From: Neomegalonema sp.
GTDB lineage: Bacteria; Pseudomonadota; Alphaproteobacteria; Rhodobacterales; Rhodobacteraceae
Direction: 5' to 3'
Assembly: GCF_028688855.1 (NCBI RefSeq)
Contig: NZ_JAQTXI010000007.1
Location: forward strand, 1 to 64,000
DNA: 64,000 bases
Positions 17,234 to 25,542 of this stretch are shown piece by piece; positions within the stretch are counted from its first letter, which is position 1, and the number at the start of each line of letters is the position of its first letter. The position numbers and the translations under genes are program-made. The notes under the pieces were generated by a model that made no database searches, was not told the DNA's origin, and was given only the letters and a program-made list of their open reading frames with translations.

Positions 17234-19493
17234 GATCCGCCTCCCTGGAGGGCAGGGGGGCGGGCGCCTCCGGACGAGACGCCCGCTTCGACCCTCCGCC
17301 GAGCCGCAGCGCGTTGAGCGCCACCAGCACCGAGGAGGAGGACATGGCCACGGCCGCCACCAGAGGCGTCACATGGCCCGTCATGGCGATGGGAGTCGCC
17401 ACGACGTTGTAGAGGATCGCCATCGCGATGTTCTGGCGCACCAGAGAACCCGCCCGCCGCGCGATCGCCGCCGCATGGGGGACGGCGTTCAGGCTCGGGC
17501 GCAGGAAGACGAAATCCGCCGCGTTGCGCCCGATGTCCGCCGCTTCGGCGGGCGCCATGGAGACTTCGGCGGCCGAAAGCGCCGGAGCGTCGTTCAGGCC
17601 GTCGCCGATCATCAGCGGGCGGCGGCCCTCGGCGCGCAGAGCCTCCAGACGGGCGATCTTTGCGCCGGGACGGGCTCCGGCGCGGAAGGTCTCGATCCCC
17701 AGCGCCTGGGCGACCGCCTCGACGCGGGGGGCCTCGTCGCCTGAAACGATCTCCACGGAGAAGCCCTGCGCCTTCAGCGCCGCCACGGCCTCCGCCGCGC
17801 CCTCGCGCAGGGTTTCGGCGAAGGAGAAGGCCGCCAGAAGCTCGCCGTCGCGGGAAAGGACGCTCTGCGCCTCCGGAGCCTCCGCCGGATCCTTCAACGC
17901 CCAGTCGCGCCGCCCGAGCCGATATTCCCGACCCTCCGCGAGGCCCGTCAGGCCGAGTCCCGGAAGCTCGCGGATCTCCGTGAACTCCGGAGCCTGGCCT
18001 TCGCGCTCCCGGGCGGCCCGCGTCAGGGCTCGCGAGAGCGGATGGGTCGAGCGCGCGGCGAGCCTCCCCGCGACGACCAGGGCGCCCGGCTCGGCCTCGC
18101 GCCAGCCGGAGAGCCGCGGCGCGCCGTCGGTGAGGGTGCCGGTCTTGTCGAGGACCACGGCGTCGGCGGTCTCCAGCCGCTCCAGCGCCGAGCCGTCGCG
18201 CATCATGATTCCGGCTTCAAAGAGCCGTCGCGCCGCCACCACCTGAGTCATGGGCACCGCCAGCCCCAGAGCGCAGGGACAGGTGATGATCAGAACCGCG
18301 ATGGCGATGGTCGTCGCGCGATAGGGATCGCCGTCGAGGACCATCCAGAGGAGGAAGCTCCCGAAGGCCGCCAGATGCACCACCGGAGCGTAAAGCGCCG
18401 AAACCCGATCCGCGAGGCGCCGATAGCGCGCGCGGCCCGTCTCGGCGGCCTCCATCATGCGCAGCATCTCGCCGAGGAAGGAGTCTTCGGCGCCCGAGCG
18501 CGCGCGCGCCGTCAGCGGCCCCGCGAGGTTCAGGGCGCCCGCCTCCAGCTCCGCGCCTTCGGCCACGGGACGCGGCAGGCTCTCGCCGGTGACCACCGAG
18601 AGATCCGCCTCCGAGCGGCCTGCCTCGACGACGACGTTCACCGGAACGCGCGCCCCCGCCGGGATCAGCAGGCGGTCGCCGGGACGGATCTCCGCCAGAG
18701 GGACGAACTCCGCCTCGCCCGCTGCGTCCAGCCTGAGGGCGCCTTGCGGAATCAGCTTCGCCAGGCCCTGCACCGCCGAGCGCGCCCGCTCGCGCATCAT
18801 GTGGTCGAGCGTCCGGCCCACGAGCAGGAAGAAGATCAGCGTGACGGCGGCGTCGTAATAGGCGTGCTGGCCCCCGACGGCGGTCTCGTAGAGGCTCAGG
18901 GCGAAGGCGAGGGCCACGCCCAGAGCGATGGGCAGATCCATGTTCATGCGTCCGCGCCGCAGCGCCGCCCAGGCCGACTGGTAGAAGACCCGCCCCGAAT
19001 AGAGCAGCGTCGGCAGGGCGATCAGCGCCGAGATCGCATGAAAGGCGTCGCGGGCTCCGGCCTCGGCGCCGGACCAGACCGAAACCGAGAAGATCATGAT
19101 GTTGCTGGAGGCGAAGCCCGCCACGGCGGTGGCCCGGATCAGATGCGCGAGGGTCTTGTCCTCGCGGGCGGCCTCGAAGGAAAAGGGCGTGGCGGCGTAG
19201 CCGAGCGACTCCAGCCGGGCGAGGAGCGGCGGCGGCGCCTCGCCGCGCCAGCGCACCGAGACCCGACGCGTCGAGAAGTTCACCCGCGCCCGCTCCACGC
19301 CCTCGAGCGCGCCGAGGCTCCGCTCGATCTTCGAGATGCAGGCGGCGCAATGGATGCCCGGAACCGAAAGATCCGTCTGGGTCAGCCCCTCGCCGACGGG
19401 ACGGCTGACCAACGCCAGTTCGCGCGCCGCCAGAGCGGCGGGCGTGGCCTCCTCGCCGAGGAAAACCTCTCCGGGCGGCGCGCAGCAGGTCAT
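17139..19493 (-). CDS. ccoI: Copper-translocating P1B ATPase CcoI (FixI)
   Basis: A 784-residue Cu+ exporter that supplies copper for cbb3 oxidase maturation. An N-terminal CC pair and a heavy-metal-associated domain with IHCAACISKIE (CxxC) are followed by eight predicted helices. TM6 has the CPC metal site (TCPCALGL), the phosphorylation loop has DKTGTLTD, and the hinge has GDGLNDAPAL. The ATG at 19493 lies 1 bp beyond the upstream stop; an earlier ATG would enter the neighbouring gene. The last 50 or so residues are low-complexity (Pro/Arg/Ala/His) and run into ccoS, so they look like read-through of a lost stop rather than conserved domain. Confidence 0.92.
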   Translation of the reverse strand: MTCCAPPGEVFLGEEATPAALAARELALVSRPVGEGLTQTDLSVPGIHCAACISKIERSLGALEGVERARVNFSTRRVSVRWRGEAPPPLLARLESLGYAATPFSFEAAREDKTLAHLIRATAVAGFASSNIMIFSVSVWSGAEAGARDAFHAISALIALPTLLYSGRVFYQSAWAALRRGRMNMDLPIALGVALAFALSLYETAVGGQHAYYDAAVTLIFFLLVGRTLDHMMRERARSAVQGLAKLIPQGALRLDAAGEAEFVPLAEIRPGDRLLIPAGARVPVNVVVEAGRSEADLSVVTGESLPRPVAEGAELEAGALNLAGPLTARARSGAEDSFLGEMLRMMEAAETGRARYRRLADRVSALYAPVVHLAAFGSFLLWMVLDGDPYRATTIAIAVLIITCPCALGLAVPMTQVVAARRLFEAGIMMRDGSALERLETADAVVLDKTGTLTDGAPRLSGWREAEPGALVVAGRLAARSTHPLSRALTRAAREREGQAPEFTEIRELPGLGLTGLAEGREYRLGRRDWALKDPAEAPEAQSVLSRDGELLAAFSFAETLREGAAEAVAALKAQGFSVEIVSGDEAPRVEAVAQALGIETFRAGARPGAKIARLEALRAEGRRPLMIGDGLNDAPALSAAEVSMAPAEAADIGRNAADFVFLRPSLNAVPHAAAIARRAGSLVRQNIAMAILYNVVATPIAMTGHVTPLVAAVAMSSSSVLVALNALRLGGGSKRASRPEAPAPLPSREADHAEHGAFAAHRPGDGNRRPGGLPLVDARRPV

Positions 19494-19494
19494 G

Positions 19495-20325
19495 TCAGGC
19501 CTCTTCCGCCTGAGCCGGAGCCTCGGCGCCGATGAGTTCGGCGGCCTCTCCGCGCAGCGATTCATAGGCGCGCCAGGTGGCGTGGCCGATCAGCGGAAAG
19601 GCGATGATCAGCCCGAACAGCCCCGTCGCCAGAGAAAACGCGAAGGCCGCCAGAACGCAGGCGCCCCACGCCAGCATCGCGGGCAGATGCCGCCAGACCA
19701 GGGTCGCGCTCACGCCCATGGCGGTGAAGGCGTCGAGATCGCGCTCCCGGTCGAGCAGCATGGGCGCCGCGAAGGCTCCGATGGCGAAGGACAGGCCCGC
19801 GAAGAGCGCGCCCACCAGGCTCCCCGTCACCAGCATCCCGAGTCCGGCGGGCGTCGTGAAGAGCAGCTCCATCACCGATGAAAACTCGTTGGGCACGGGC
19901 TTCCAGCCGAGGAAGAGCGCCGCGATGATCGTCGCGGCCCGCATCCAGATCATCACGAGCAGCGCCAGCAGCGCCCCCACGAAGAGGATCTGTCCGCGAT
20001 TGCGGAAGCCCGCTCCGAGCATCTCCCCGAGCGTGACGGATTCGCCGCGCTCCAGACGGCGGCTCTTCTCGTAGAGCCCCACCGCCACCACCGGTCCGAG
20101 GATCATGAAGCCCGCCAGAGCCGGAAACAGCGCATTGCCCCAGCCGACAAGGAAGATCGCGCCCACCATCGCCCAGGAGGCCAGGAAGACCGCCACGCCA
20201 TAGCCGAAGCTGAGGCCCGGCTGAATCTTCGCGTCGGCCCATCCGGCGCGCAGCCAGGCGAAGGCCGCGTCGGTCGGGAGCCGCGCGGCTCCGGGCGGCG
20301 AGGCCGCTGCGGAAGAAGAGGTCAT
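19495..20325 (-). CDS. DUF2189 family integral membrane protein
   Basis: A 276-residue polytopic membrane protein that I assign to DUF2189 from its layout: a short polar N-terminus with AFAWLRAGWADAKIQPGLSFGYG, then about six hydrophobic segments, and a C-terminal helix ending ATWRAYESL. The function is not established. Here it lies between the cbb3 structural genes and ccoI, 1 bp from ccoI, so it is co-transcribed and probably relevant to oxidase assembly or the microaerobic envelope. It occupies the place where ccoG and ccoH are found in Rhodobacter and Paracoccus. Confidence 0.72.
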   Translation of the reverse strand: MTSSSAAASPPGAARLPTDAAFAWLRAGWADAKIQPGLSFGYGVAVFLASWAMVGAIFLVGWGNALFPALAGFMILGPVVAVGLYEKSRRLERGESVTLGEMLGAGFRNRGQILFVGALLALLVMIWMRAATIIAALFLGWKPVPNEFSSVMELLFTTPAGLGMLVTGSLVGALFAGLSFAIGAFAAPMLLDRERDLDAFTAMGVSATLVWRHLPAMLAWGACVLAAFAFSLATGLFGLIIAFPLIGHATWRAYESLRGEAAELIGAEAPAQAEEA

Positions 20326-20352
20326 CTTCGTTCTCCTTTCTGCGCTTGCGGC

Positions 20353-20577
20353 TCAACAGGCCGGGCGGGCCGCCCGATAGACCGGAGCGGCGGCGTCCTG
20401 AACCTGAACCGGCGACTTCACGTGAGCCACGCAATCGGGCCGCGAGGCGAAGGCCACATAGACGAGATGGGCGTTGGCTCCGATCAGCAGCCCCAGTCCC
20501 AGCCCGATCAGGACCCAGATCTTCAGGCGGGTCGAGAGGCGCGCCCCGGGCGTGGTCTGCGCGGCTTCAGGAGTCAT
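20353..20577 (-). CDS. Small single-pass membrane protein in cbb3 operon
   Basis: A 74-residue protein that I do not recognise as a named family. One strong hydrophobic segment (residues about 18-40, IWVLIGLGLGLLIGANAHLV) is followed by a short tail with two cysteines (SRPDC and the C-terminal Cys) and no haem motif. It overlaps the ccoP end by 11 bp and precedes the DUF2189 gene by 27 bp. Position would fit a reduced FixH/CcoH, but the length (half of FixH) and lack of the FixH core argue against a simple homologue. It is supported as a real gene by the overlaps and membrane character. Confidence 0.6.
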   Translation of the reverse strand: MTPEAAQTTPGARLSTRLKIWVLIGLGLGLLIGANAHLVYVAFASRPDCVAHVKSPVQVQDAAAPVYRAARPAC

Positions 20578-21460
20578 CGGGGCCTCCCTCGGCGGGCTTC
20601 AGGCCAAGGACGTAGAGCGTCAGGATGCGCCGCTCGGCGAGGGTGAGGCGCTCCTCCCAATGGGGCATGTGGCCCTGACGCCCGTTCACCAGAGTCCGGG
20701 TGAGGGTCGCCCGGTCGCCGCCATAGAGCCAGTAGCCGTCCGTCAGATCCGGCGCGCCCGCGGTCTTGAGTCCGCGCGCGTCCTCGCCATGGCAGGAGGC
20801 GCATTGCTCGGCGAAGATCGCGCCGCCCGCCTCGACGCCCTGGGCGTCGCGCGGATCCGGCTCGCCGACGTCCTGCGCATGGGCGCGCAGGAAGGAGATC
20901 ACCGAAGCGATCTCCGGCCGCGAGAGCATGCCGTCGCGGCCGAAGGCCAGCATCTGGCCGTAGCGCGTCTCCTCATGGGTCGAGTTGATCCCGACGCGCA
21001 GGGTCTCTTCGATGGTCTCGGGCTCGCCGCCCCAGAGCCAGAGCTGCGCGCTCAGATCGGGGAAGCCGGGGCCTCCGCGTCCTTCGGCGCCGTGGCAGGC
21101 GGCGCAGTTGTCGCCGAAGAGCCGGCGTCCGGATTCGGAGACCACCCGCATCAGATCGGGGCGCGCCTCGATCTCGGCGTAGGGGAGGCTCTCCATCTCC
21201 TGCGTCCAGGCTGCGCGCTCGCGTTGCGCCGCGCCGAGGGCCCGGCTCACGTCCTGGCGGTGATCCGCCCCGAGCAGGCCCCGCGTGTAGCTGGCGCCCA
21301 GCGGCCAGGCGGGCATCAGCGCCCACCAGAGCAGCGAAAAGGCGAAGGTCAGGCCGAGGAAGACGAAGACCACGCGCGGAATCGGCGTGTTCAGCTCCTT
21401 GATGCCGTTCCATTCATGGCCGGTGGTCTCGCGCCCGGTGACCGGGTCCTTCTCCGTCAT
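20567..21460 (-). CDS. ccoP: cbb3 oxidase dihaem cytochrome c subunit CcoP
   Basis: A 297-residue membrane-anchored dihaem cytochrome c. After a short cytoplasmic region with HEWNGIKELNTP comes one transmembrane helix (FVFLGLTFAFSLLWWALMPAWP), then two cytochrome c domains with CAACH and CASCH. Methionine ligands are expected in the downstream MLAF/GHMPHW regions. The ATG at 21460 overlaps the ccoQ stop as ATGA and gives MTEKDPVTGRET; two earlier in-frame ATGs fall inside ccoQ. It passes electrons from soluble cytochrome c to CcoO/CcoN. Confidence 0.95.
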   Translation of the reverse strand: MTEKDPVTGRETTGHEWNGIKELNTPIPRVVFVFLGLTFAFSLLWWALMPAWPLGASYTRGLLGADHRQDVSRALGAAQRERAAWTQEMESLPYAEIEARPDLMRVVSESGRRLFGDNCAACHGAEGRGGPGFPDLSAQLWLWGGEPETIEETLRVGINSTHEETRYGQMLAFGRDGMLSRPEIASVISFLRAHAQDVGEPDPRDAQGVEAGGAIFAEQCASCHGEDARGLKTAGAPDLTDGYWLYGGDRATLTRTLVNGRQGHMPHWEERLTLAERRILTLYVLGLKPAEGGPDDS

Positions 21461-21630
21461 CGCCATGGCTTGTCGTCCTTGTCGAGAATGCTCCGTCCGG
21501 CTTCGTCGAACTTCGTCCTGTTCTTCGGCCAATAGGCGTAGATCACCACGCCCACCGCCATGCCGAGCATGTAGAACAGCCCCCAGCTCTTGGCGATCCG
21601 GACTAGGTTTTCATGATCGAAGACCATCAT
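21457..21630 (-). CDS. ccoQ: cbb3 oxidase small subunit CcoQ
   Basis: A 57-residue gene too short for routine ORF cut-offs, read directly from the reverse complement. It begins MMVFDHENLVRIAKSWGLFY, continues with a single membrane helix rich in Gly, Val, Ile and Tyr (MLGMAVGVVIYAYWP), and ends in a charged tail (KNRTKFDEAG, then KDDKPWR). This is the standard CcoQ layout. The start overlaps the ccoO stop by 4 bp and the stop overlaps the ccoP start by 4 bp, giving the expected ccoN-O-Q-P order. CcoQ stabilises the complex. Confidence 0.92.
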   Translation of the reverse strand: MMVFDHENLVRIAKSWGLFYMLGMAVGVVIYAYWPKNRTKFDEAGRSILDKDDKPWR

Positions 21631-22370
21631 GGAGCCTCCAGCGCGGCTTGCTGCTGCTGTTGCCGATGGGCCGCGTCCGTCAGCTTGCCGAGGATCTGGA
21701 GATAGGCCACCAGAGCGTCCATTTCGGTGACCACGCCGCGTTGTCCGTCGAAGACGCGGATGTTGGTCGCGTCGCCGTAGCGGGCGGCGACCTGATCCGC
21801 CATGAGGCTGCCCGGCATGGCCTGACCCTGGGCGTCGGCCGGGGCGTTGGCGATCATGGCGTCGTCATAGGGCACGCCCACCGCCTTCATGGCCGCCAGA
21901 TGCCCGCCGAGATCCTCGACCTTCAGGGCCTTGCGCTCGAGGAAGGCGTAGCGGGGCATGTTGGATTCCGGAACCACGTCGCGCGGATTGACCAGATGGG
22001 CCACATGCCAGGCGTCGGAGTATTTCCCTCCGACGCGCGCCAGATCCGGCCCGGTGCGCTTGGAGCCCCAGAGCATCGGGTGGTCGTATTGCGATTCCGC
22101 CGCCAGCGAATAGGGCCCGTAGCGCTCCACCTCGTCGCGGAGGGTGCGGATCATCTGCGAATGGCAGGCGTAGCAGCCTTCGCGGATGTAGATGTTGCGG
22201 CCCGCCAGCTCCAGCGGCGTATAGACGCGCATGTCCGCGACCTTCTCCACCGTGTCGTCGATGGTGAAGAGCGGCGCGATCTCGAAGAGCCCTCCGATGG
22301 AGGACACCCCGATGATCGCCAGAACGAAGCCGATGGTCGAGCGTTCGATCTTCTTGTGGAATTCAGCCAT
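21627..22370 (-). CDS. ccoO: cbb3 oxidase monohaem cytochrome c subunit CcoO
   Basis: A 247-residue membrane-anchored cytochrome c. One N-terminal membrane helix (IGFVLAIIGVSSIGGLFEIAP) precedes the CcoO core with YTPLELAGRNIYIREGCYACHSQMIRTL, shown here in its characteristic elements: GR-IYIREGC, CYACH haem site and SQMIR. MLWGSKRTGPDLARVGGKY follows. The C-terminus is Gln-rich. It starts 3 bp after the ccoN stop and couples to ccoQ by an ATGA overlap. Confidence 0.95.
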   Translation of the reverse strand: MAEFHKKIERSTIGFVLAIIGVSSIGGLFEIAPLFTIDDTVEKVADMRVYTPLELAGRNIYIREGCYACHSQMIRTLRDEVERYGPYSLAAESQYDHPMLWGSKRTGPDLARVGGKYSDAWHVAHLVNPRDVVPESNMPRYAFLERKALKVEDLGGHLAAMKAVGVPYDDAMIANAPADAQGQAMPGSLMADQVAARYGDATNIRVFDGQRGVVTEMDALVAYLQILGKLTDAAHRQQQQQAALEAP

Positions 22371-22373
22371 GGC

Positions 22374-24029
22374 TCATTCTCCCGCGACGAGGTTGCGGTC
22401 GGCGTTGCGGTCGGCGGGCCGGTCGTCCTGCGGAACGGAGACGGAGGCGCCCCGGATGGTCATCCAGATGTTGCAGCAGCCGACCAGAGCGCCCATCAGG
22501 AACATCAGGCCGCCAAGCGCGCGCGCGACGTAATAGGGATGCATCGCCACGAGGGAATCGACGAAGCTGTAGCTCAGGCTGCCGCTCTCGTCATAGGTGC
22601 GCCACATCAGGCCCTGGATCACGCCCGAATTCCACATCGAGAAGACGTAGACCAGCGTTCCCAGCAGCGCGAGCCAGAAATGGACCTCCACCAGAGCGGC
22701 GGAATGCATGCGCTCGCGGCCCCACATCACCGGCACCAGGTAGTAGATCGAGCCGAAGGTGATCATCGCCACCCAGCCGAGGGCGCCGGCGTGGACATGG
22801 CCGATGGTCCAGTCGGTGTAATGCGAGAGCGAATTCACCGCCCGGATCGCCATGAAGGAGCCTTCGAAGGTCGAGAGCCCGTAGAAGACCGCCGCGATCA
22901 TCATGAAACGCAGCGTGGCGTCGTCGCGCACCTTGCGCCAGGCGCCGTTGAGCGTCAGCAGCGCGTTGCCCGCCGAGGCCCAGGACGGCACGATCAGCAT
23001 CACCGAGAAGGTCATCCCGAGCGTCTGCACCCAGTGGGGCAGCGCGGTGTAATGCAGGTGATGCGACCCCGCCCAGAGATACATGAAGGTGATGCCCCAG
23101 AAGCTCACGATCGACATCCGGTAGGAGAAGATCGGCCGTCCGGCGCGCTTGGGCAGGTAGTAATACATCATGCCGAGGAATCCGGCGGTCAGGAAGAAGG
23201 CGACGGCGTTATGGCCGTACCACCATTGCGTCATCGCGTCCTGGACGCCCGAGAAGGCCGAATAGGCCTTGGCCTGGCCGAAGGAGACCGGAACAGCCAG
23301 ATTGTTGATGATGTGCAGAACCGCCACCACCAGAATGAAGGCCATGTAATACCAGTTGGCCACATAGATGTGCGGCTCCTTGCGGCGGGCGAGCGTCAGG
23401 ATGTAGATCAGGAAATAGGCGACCCAGACCACCACCAGCCAGAGATCCGCATACCATTCGGGCTCGGCGTATTCCTTGGACTGGGTGATCCCCATGAAAT
23501 AGCCGGTCACCGCCAGAAGGCAGAACAGGTTGTAGCCGAGCAGCACGAACCAGGGCAGCAACTGCCCCGACAACCGCGCCCGCGACGTCCGCTGAAGCAC
23601 GTGGAACGAGGTCGCGATCAGCGCGTTGCCGCCGAAGCCGAAGATCACGCCGGTGGTGTGCGCCGGACGCAGACGCCCGAAGCTCGCCCAGGGCGAATCC
23701 ACGAAGGTCAGCTCCGGCCAGGCCAGAAGCGCCGCCACCCAGACTCCCATGAACAGCCCGAAGACCGCCCATCCCATGCTCAGCAGGATGCCGAGGCGGG
23801 TCGGATCGTCGTAATAGGCGCTCTCGCGATCCTCCGTGGGCTCCGGCGCGTCCAGCGCCCCGAGCACCGGCAGGGCCAGCCCCGCCGCGAAGACCACGAT
23901 CAGCAGACCGTGCCAGCCGAGAGGGTCGCTGCGGCCCGCAAGGCCCAGAACCGCCCCCATGAGCGCCACGAGCCCCAGAATGATCAAGGCGTTCTGCCTT
24001 TCGTGCCGTGTCAGTCGAGCTATCATCAT
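22374..24029 (-). CDS. ccoN: cbb3 oxidase catalytic subunit CcoN
   Basis: A 551-residue haem-copper oxidase subunit I of C type, about 70 residues longer at the N-terminus than minimal CcoN proteins. Haem and CuB ligands are placed in RPAHTTGVIFGF, WWYGHNAVAFFLTAGFLG, AGSHHLHYTALPHW and IGHVHAGALGW. The C-family tyrosine is in the YRMSIVSFWGI helix. It is the catalytic site for oxygen reduction at low oxygen. A gene for a small membrane protein lies 46 bp upstream on the same strand and no FNR-type TTGAT-N4-ATCAA box was seen in that gap, so transcription probably begins further upstream. Confidence 0.96.
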   Translation of the reverse strand: MMIARLTRHERQNALIILGLVALMGAVLGLAGRSDPLGWHGLLIVVFAAGLALPVLGALDAPEPTEDRESAYYDDPTRLGILLSMGWAVFGLFMGVWVAALLAWPELTFVDSPWASFGRLRPAHTTGVIFGFGGNALIATSFHVLQRTSRARLSGQLLPWFVLLGYNLFCLLAVTGYFMGITQSKEYAEPEWYADLWLVVVWVAYFLIYILTLARRKEPHIYVANWYYMAFILVVAVLHIINNLAVPVSFGQAKAYSAFSGVQDAMTQWWYGHNAVAFFLTAGFLGMMYYYLPKRAGRPIFSYRMSIVSFWGITFMYLWAGSHHLHYTALPHWVQTLGMTFSVMLIVPSWASAGNALLTLNGAWRKVRDDATLRFMMIAAVFYGLSTFEGSFMAIRAVNSLSHYTDWTIGHVHAGALGWVAMITFGSIYYLVPVMWGRERMHSAALVEVHFWLALLGTLVYVFSMWNSGVIQGLMWRTYDESGSLSYSFVDSLVAMHPYYVARALGGLMFLMGALVGCCNIWMTIRGASVSVPQDDRPADRNADRNLVAGE

Positions 24030-24075
24030 CTTCTCCGGATGGCTGTCCTTGCGATGGCGGCGGAGGGGGAGAAGC

Positions 24076-24531
24076 TCATCGCGCCTCCCTCGGGCGGAGG
24101 GCGGCCAGGGCCGCGAGGATCAGAAGCAGCGCCTTGGCCGCCTCCAGGGCCACATAGATCCCGTGATGGCGCGAGGCGGAGGGCGCAGCTCCCGCGGCGA
24201 TCTCGCCGACCCGCGCGTCGAGGACCGGCAGAAGCCACAGCGCCTGAAGCGCCACGATCCCCGCCGCCAGAAGCGCGGGAAGCGTCGCCCCCGCGCCGAG
24301 GCGCCCCGTCAGGACCGCCGCGCACAGCAGGGCCGCCAGACCCCATTCGACCTTCGAGAACAGCCCGAAGGTGACGCGTCCCACCTCCAGCGCGACGGGC
24401 AGGCTCAGGCCCGGCGCGGCGAACTTGACCGGCGTGGCCAGAAACGAGACCCCCGCCAGAAGACCCAGCCAGAAGACCGCCAGCAGAAGCGCAGGCGATC
24501 CCCGGGCCGGTCTCGCGCGATGAACGGACAT
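24076..24531 (-). CDS. Four-helix membrane protein upstream of ccoN
   Basis: A 151-residue hydrophobic protein starting MSVHRARPARGSPALLLAVF. Four hydrophobic segments are visible: about residues 13-35, 50-75, 80-105 and 128-148. Conserved-looking motifs are FLATPVKF and LFSKVEWGL. Layout resembles small DUF4149/TMEM205-like proteins but I cannot assign it with confidence. The open frame extends far upstream as Arg/Gly-rich noise; the ATG at 24531 gives a clean membrane protein. It is on the ccoN strand and nearest to the palindrome at 24758-24778, so it may be the first gene of the cbb3 transcript. Confidence 0.6.
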   Translation of the reverse strand: MSVHRARPARGSPALLLAVFWLGLLAGVSFLATPVKFAAPGLSLPVALEVGRVTFGLFSKVEWGLAALLCAAVLTGRLGAGATLPALLAAGIVALQALWLLPVLDARVGEIAAGAAPSASRHHGIYVALEAAKALLLILAALAALRPREAR

Positions 24532-25092
24532 GACTTCTCCCCCGACGGCGCCGAGGGCGCCGCCTGTCCTCCCGACGCCTGGGCGTCGTCTTCCTGAAAT
24601 CCGTCGGAGCGGCCTTCGCGGCCCGCCGCCCGCGCGAGCCGCTCCGTTCGAGTCTTCCGGTCGGAGGCCCCCGGTTGGAGGCTCCTGGTCAGAGTCCGGG
24701 GGGCTCCTCCCGGAAGGGGGTCGACCGCGCGAATCTGGACGAAAGTTTAAGGAGATTACATGAATTCTCAATTCATGTTTTAGGAATTCATGTTTTTTCG
24801 TCGCGGTCATTCCGCCGCAGGCGTCGCGCCTCGCGCCGCCGCAGGAGGCCTGAGAGCGCCTGAGGACGCCGAAGCGGACGGCGCGGTTTTTTCCGTCCGG
24901 CCCTTTGTGCGCGACAGGATCGCTTCCATATATCCGGCTCCGCAAGCCAGCCGCTCGCGACCGGAGATCCGGCAGCGCGTCCGCCAGGAAAGAAAGCCTT
25001 TTCGCTCCATGGACATGGGACTTCCGGCGGCGTTGACCCTCCGCCGCCCTCCGTGCTTCCTTCTCCGCTTCCTTCGAGGGGCCTGATCCGCG
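24532..25092. other. 561-bp divergent regulatory region between cbb3 unit and Rrf2 gene
   Basis: No gene is seen. The half nearest the membrane-protein gene has a 9-bp inverted repeat (24605-24613 with 24638-24646, CGGAGCGGC arms, 24-bp loop) that would fold in its 5' leader. The centre is A+T-rich (24741-24800) with the Rrf2-type palindrome. The half nearest the Rrf2 gene is GC-rich and featureless to my eye. Both divergent promoters presumably lie around the A+T-rich centre. Confidence 0.6.
24758..24778. promoter_or_regulatory. Perfect 9+3+9 palindrome, likely Rrf2/NsrR-type operator
   Basis: ACATGAATT, a CTC spacer, and AATTCATGT form a perfect inverted repeat. One arm, AATTCATGT, recurs at 24785-24793, 15 bp from the previous copy. 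Size and A+T character match the palindromes bound by NsrR and other Rrf2 dimers. The adjacent Rrf2 gene at 25093 is the obvious candidate regulator. It would place the cbb3 unit and the Rrf2 gene under one control point. Confidence 0.62.
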
Positions 25093-25542
25093 ATGCGCCT
25101 GACCAGTTTCTCCGATTACGCATTGCGGCTTCTGATCTACGCCGCCCGGCATCGGGACCGCCTCGTCACCATCGAGGAGGCCGCCGCCGCCTACGACATC
25201 TCGCGCAGCCATCTGACCAAGGTGGCCAATCTGCTGACGCGCGCCGGATTCCTCAGCTCCATGCGGGGGCGCTCCGGAGGCCTGGCGATGGGACGTGCGC
25301 CCGAAAGCCTCACCCTCGGCGAGGTTTTGCGCGTGACGGAGCCCGATTTCGCCAGCATGGAGTGTTTCGGCCCCGGAACGGAAGGCGCCTCGGGAGAGGC
25401 GAAGCGTCCGGCGGAGCTGACGGCGGCGGTCGGCGCGGCCCTGACGGCCTTCCTGGCCGAAATGGACGCCCGCACCCTCGCCGATCTTCTGCCGAAAGGC
25501 GAAACGCGCGCGGAAGGGTCGGGCGAAGATGGAGCATCCTGA
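25093..25542 (+). CDS. Rrf2-family (NsrR-like) regulator with incomplete Fe-S site
   Basis: A 149-residue winged-helix protein. MRLTSFSDYALRLLIYAA at the N-terminus, SRSHLTKVANLL in the recognition helix and GRSGGL in the wing are typical of NsrR. The C-terminal part has ECFGPG and the family pattern DARTLADL. Only one cysteine (Cys91) exists in the whole protein, while NsrR needs three; the positions expected for the other two hold Thr/Glu/Gly/Lys-type residues. Asp8, a fourth ligand in Streptomyces NsrR, is retained. It may sense NO by another route or be clusterless, like CymR. It overlaps the next gene by 14 bp. Confidence 0.85.
   Translation: MRLTSFSDYALRLLIYAARHRDRLVTIEEAAAAYDISRSHLTKVANLLTRAGFLSSMRGRSGGLAMGRAPESLTLGEVLRVTEPDFASMECFGPGTEGASGEAKRPAELTAAVGAALTAFLAEMDARTLADLLPKGETRAEGSGEDGAS

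Noticed and set aside
22374..24029. Nitric-oxide reductase (NorB) instead of CcoN
   Set aside because: The gene is followed by CcoO, CcoQ and CcoP, and carries the C-type oxidase tyrosine helix (YRMSIVSFWGI), so oxygen reductase is the better call despite the NsrR-like neighbour.
21387..24374. 995-residue plus-strand frame opposite ccoN, ccoO and ccoQ
   Set aside because: His/Gln/Arg-rich shadow of genes with clear haem motifs on the minus strand.
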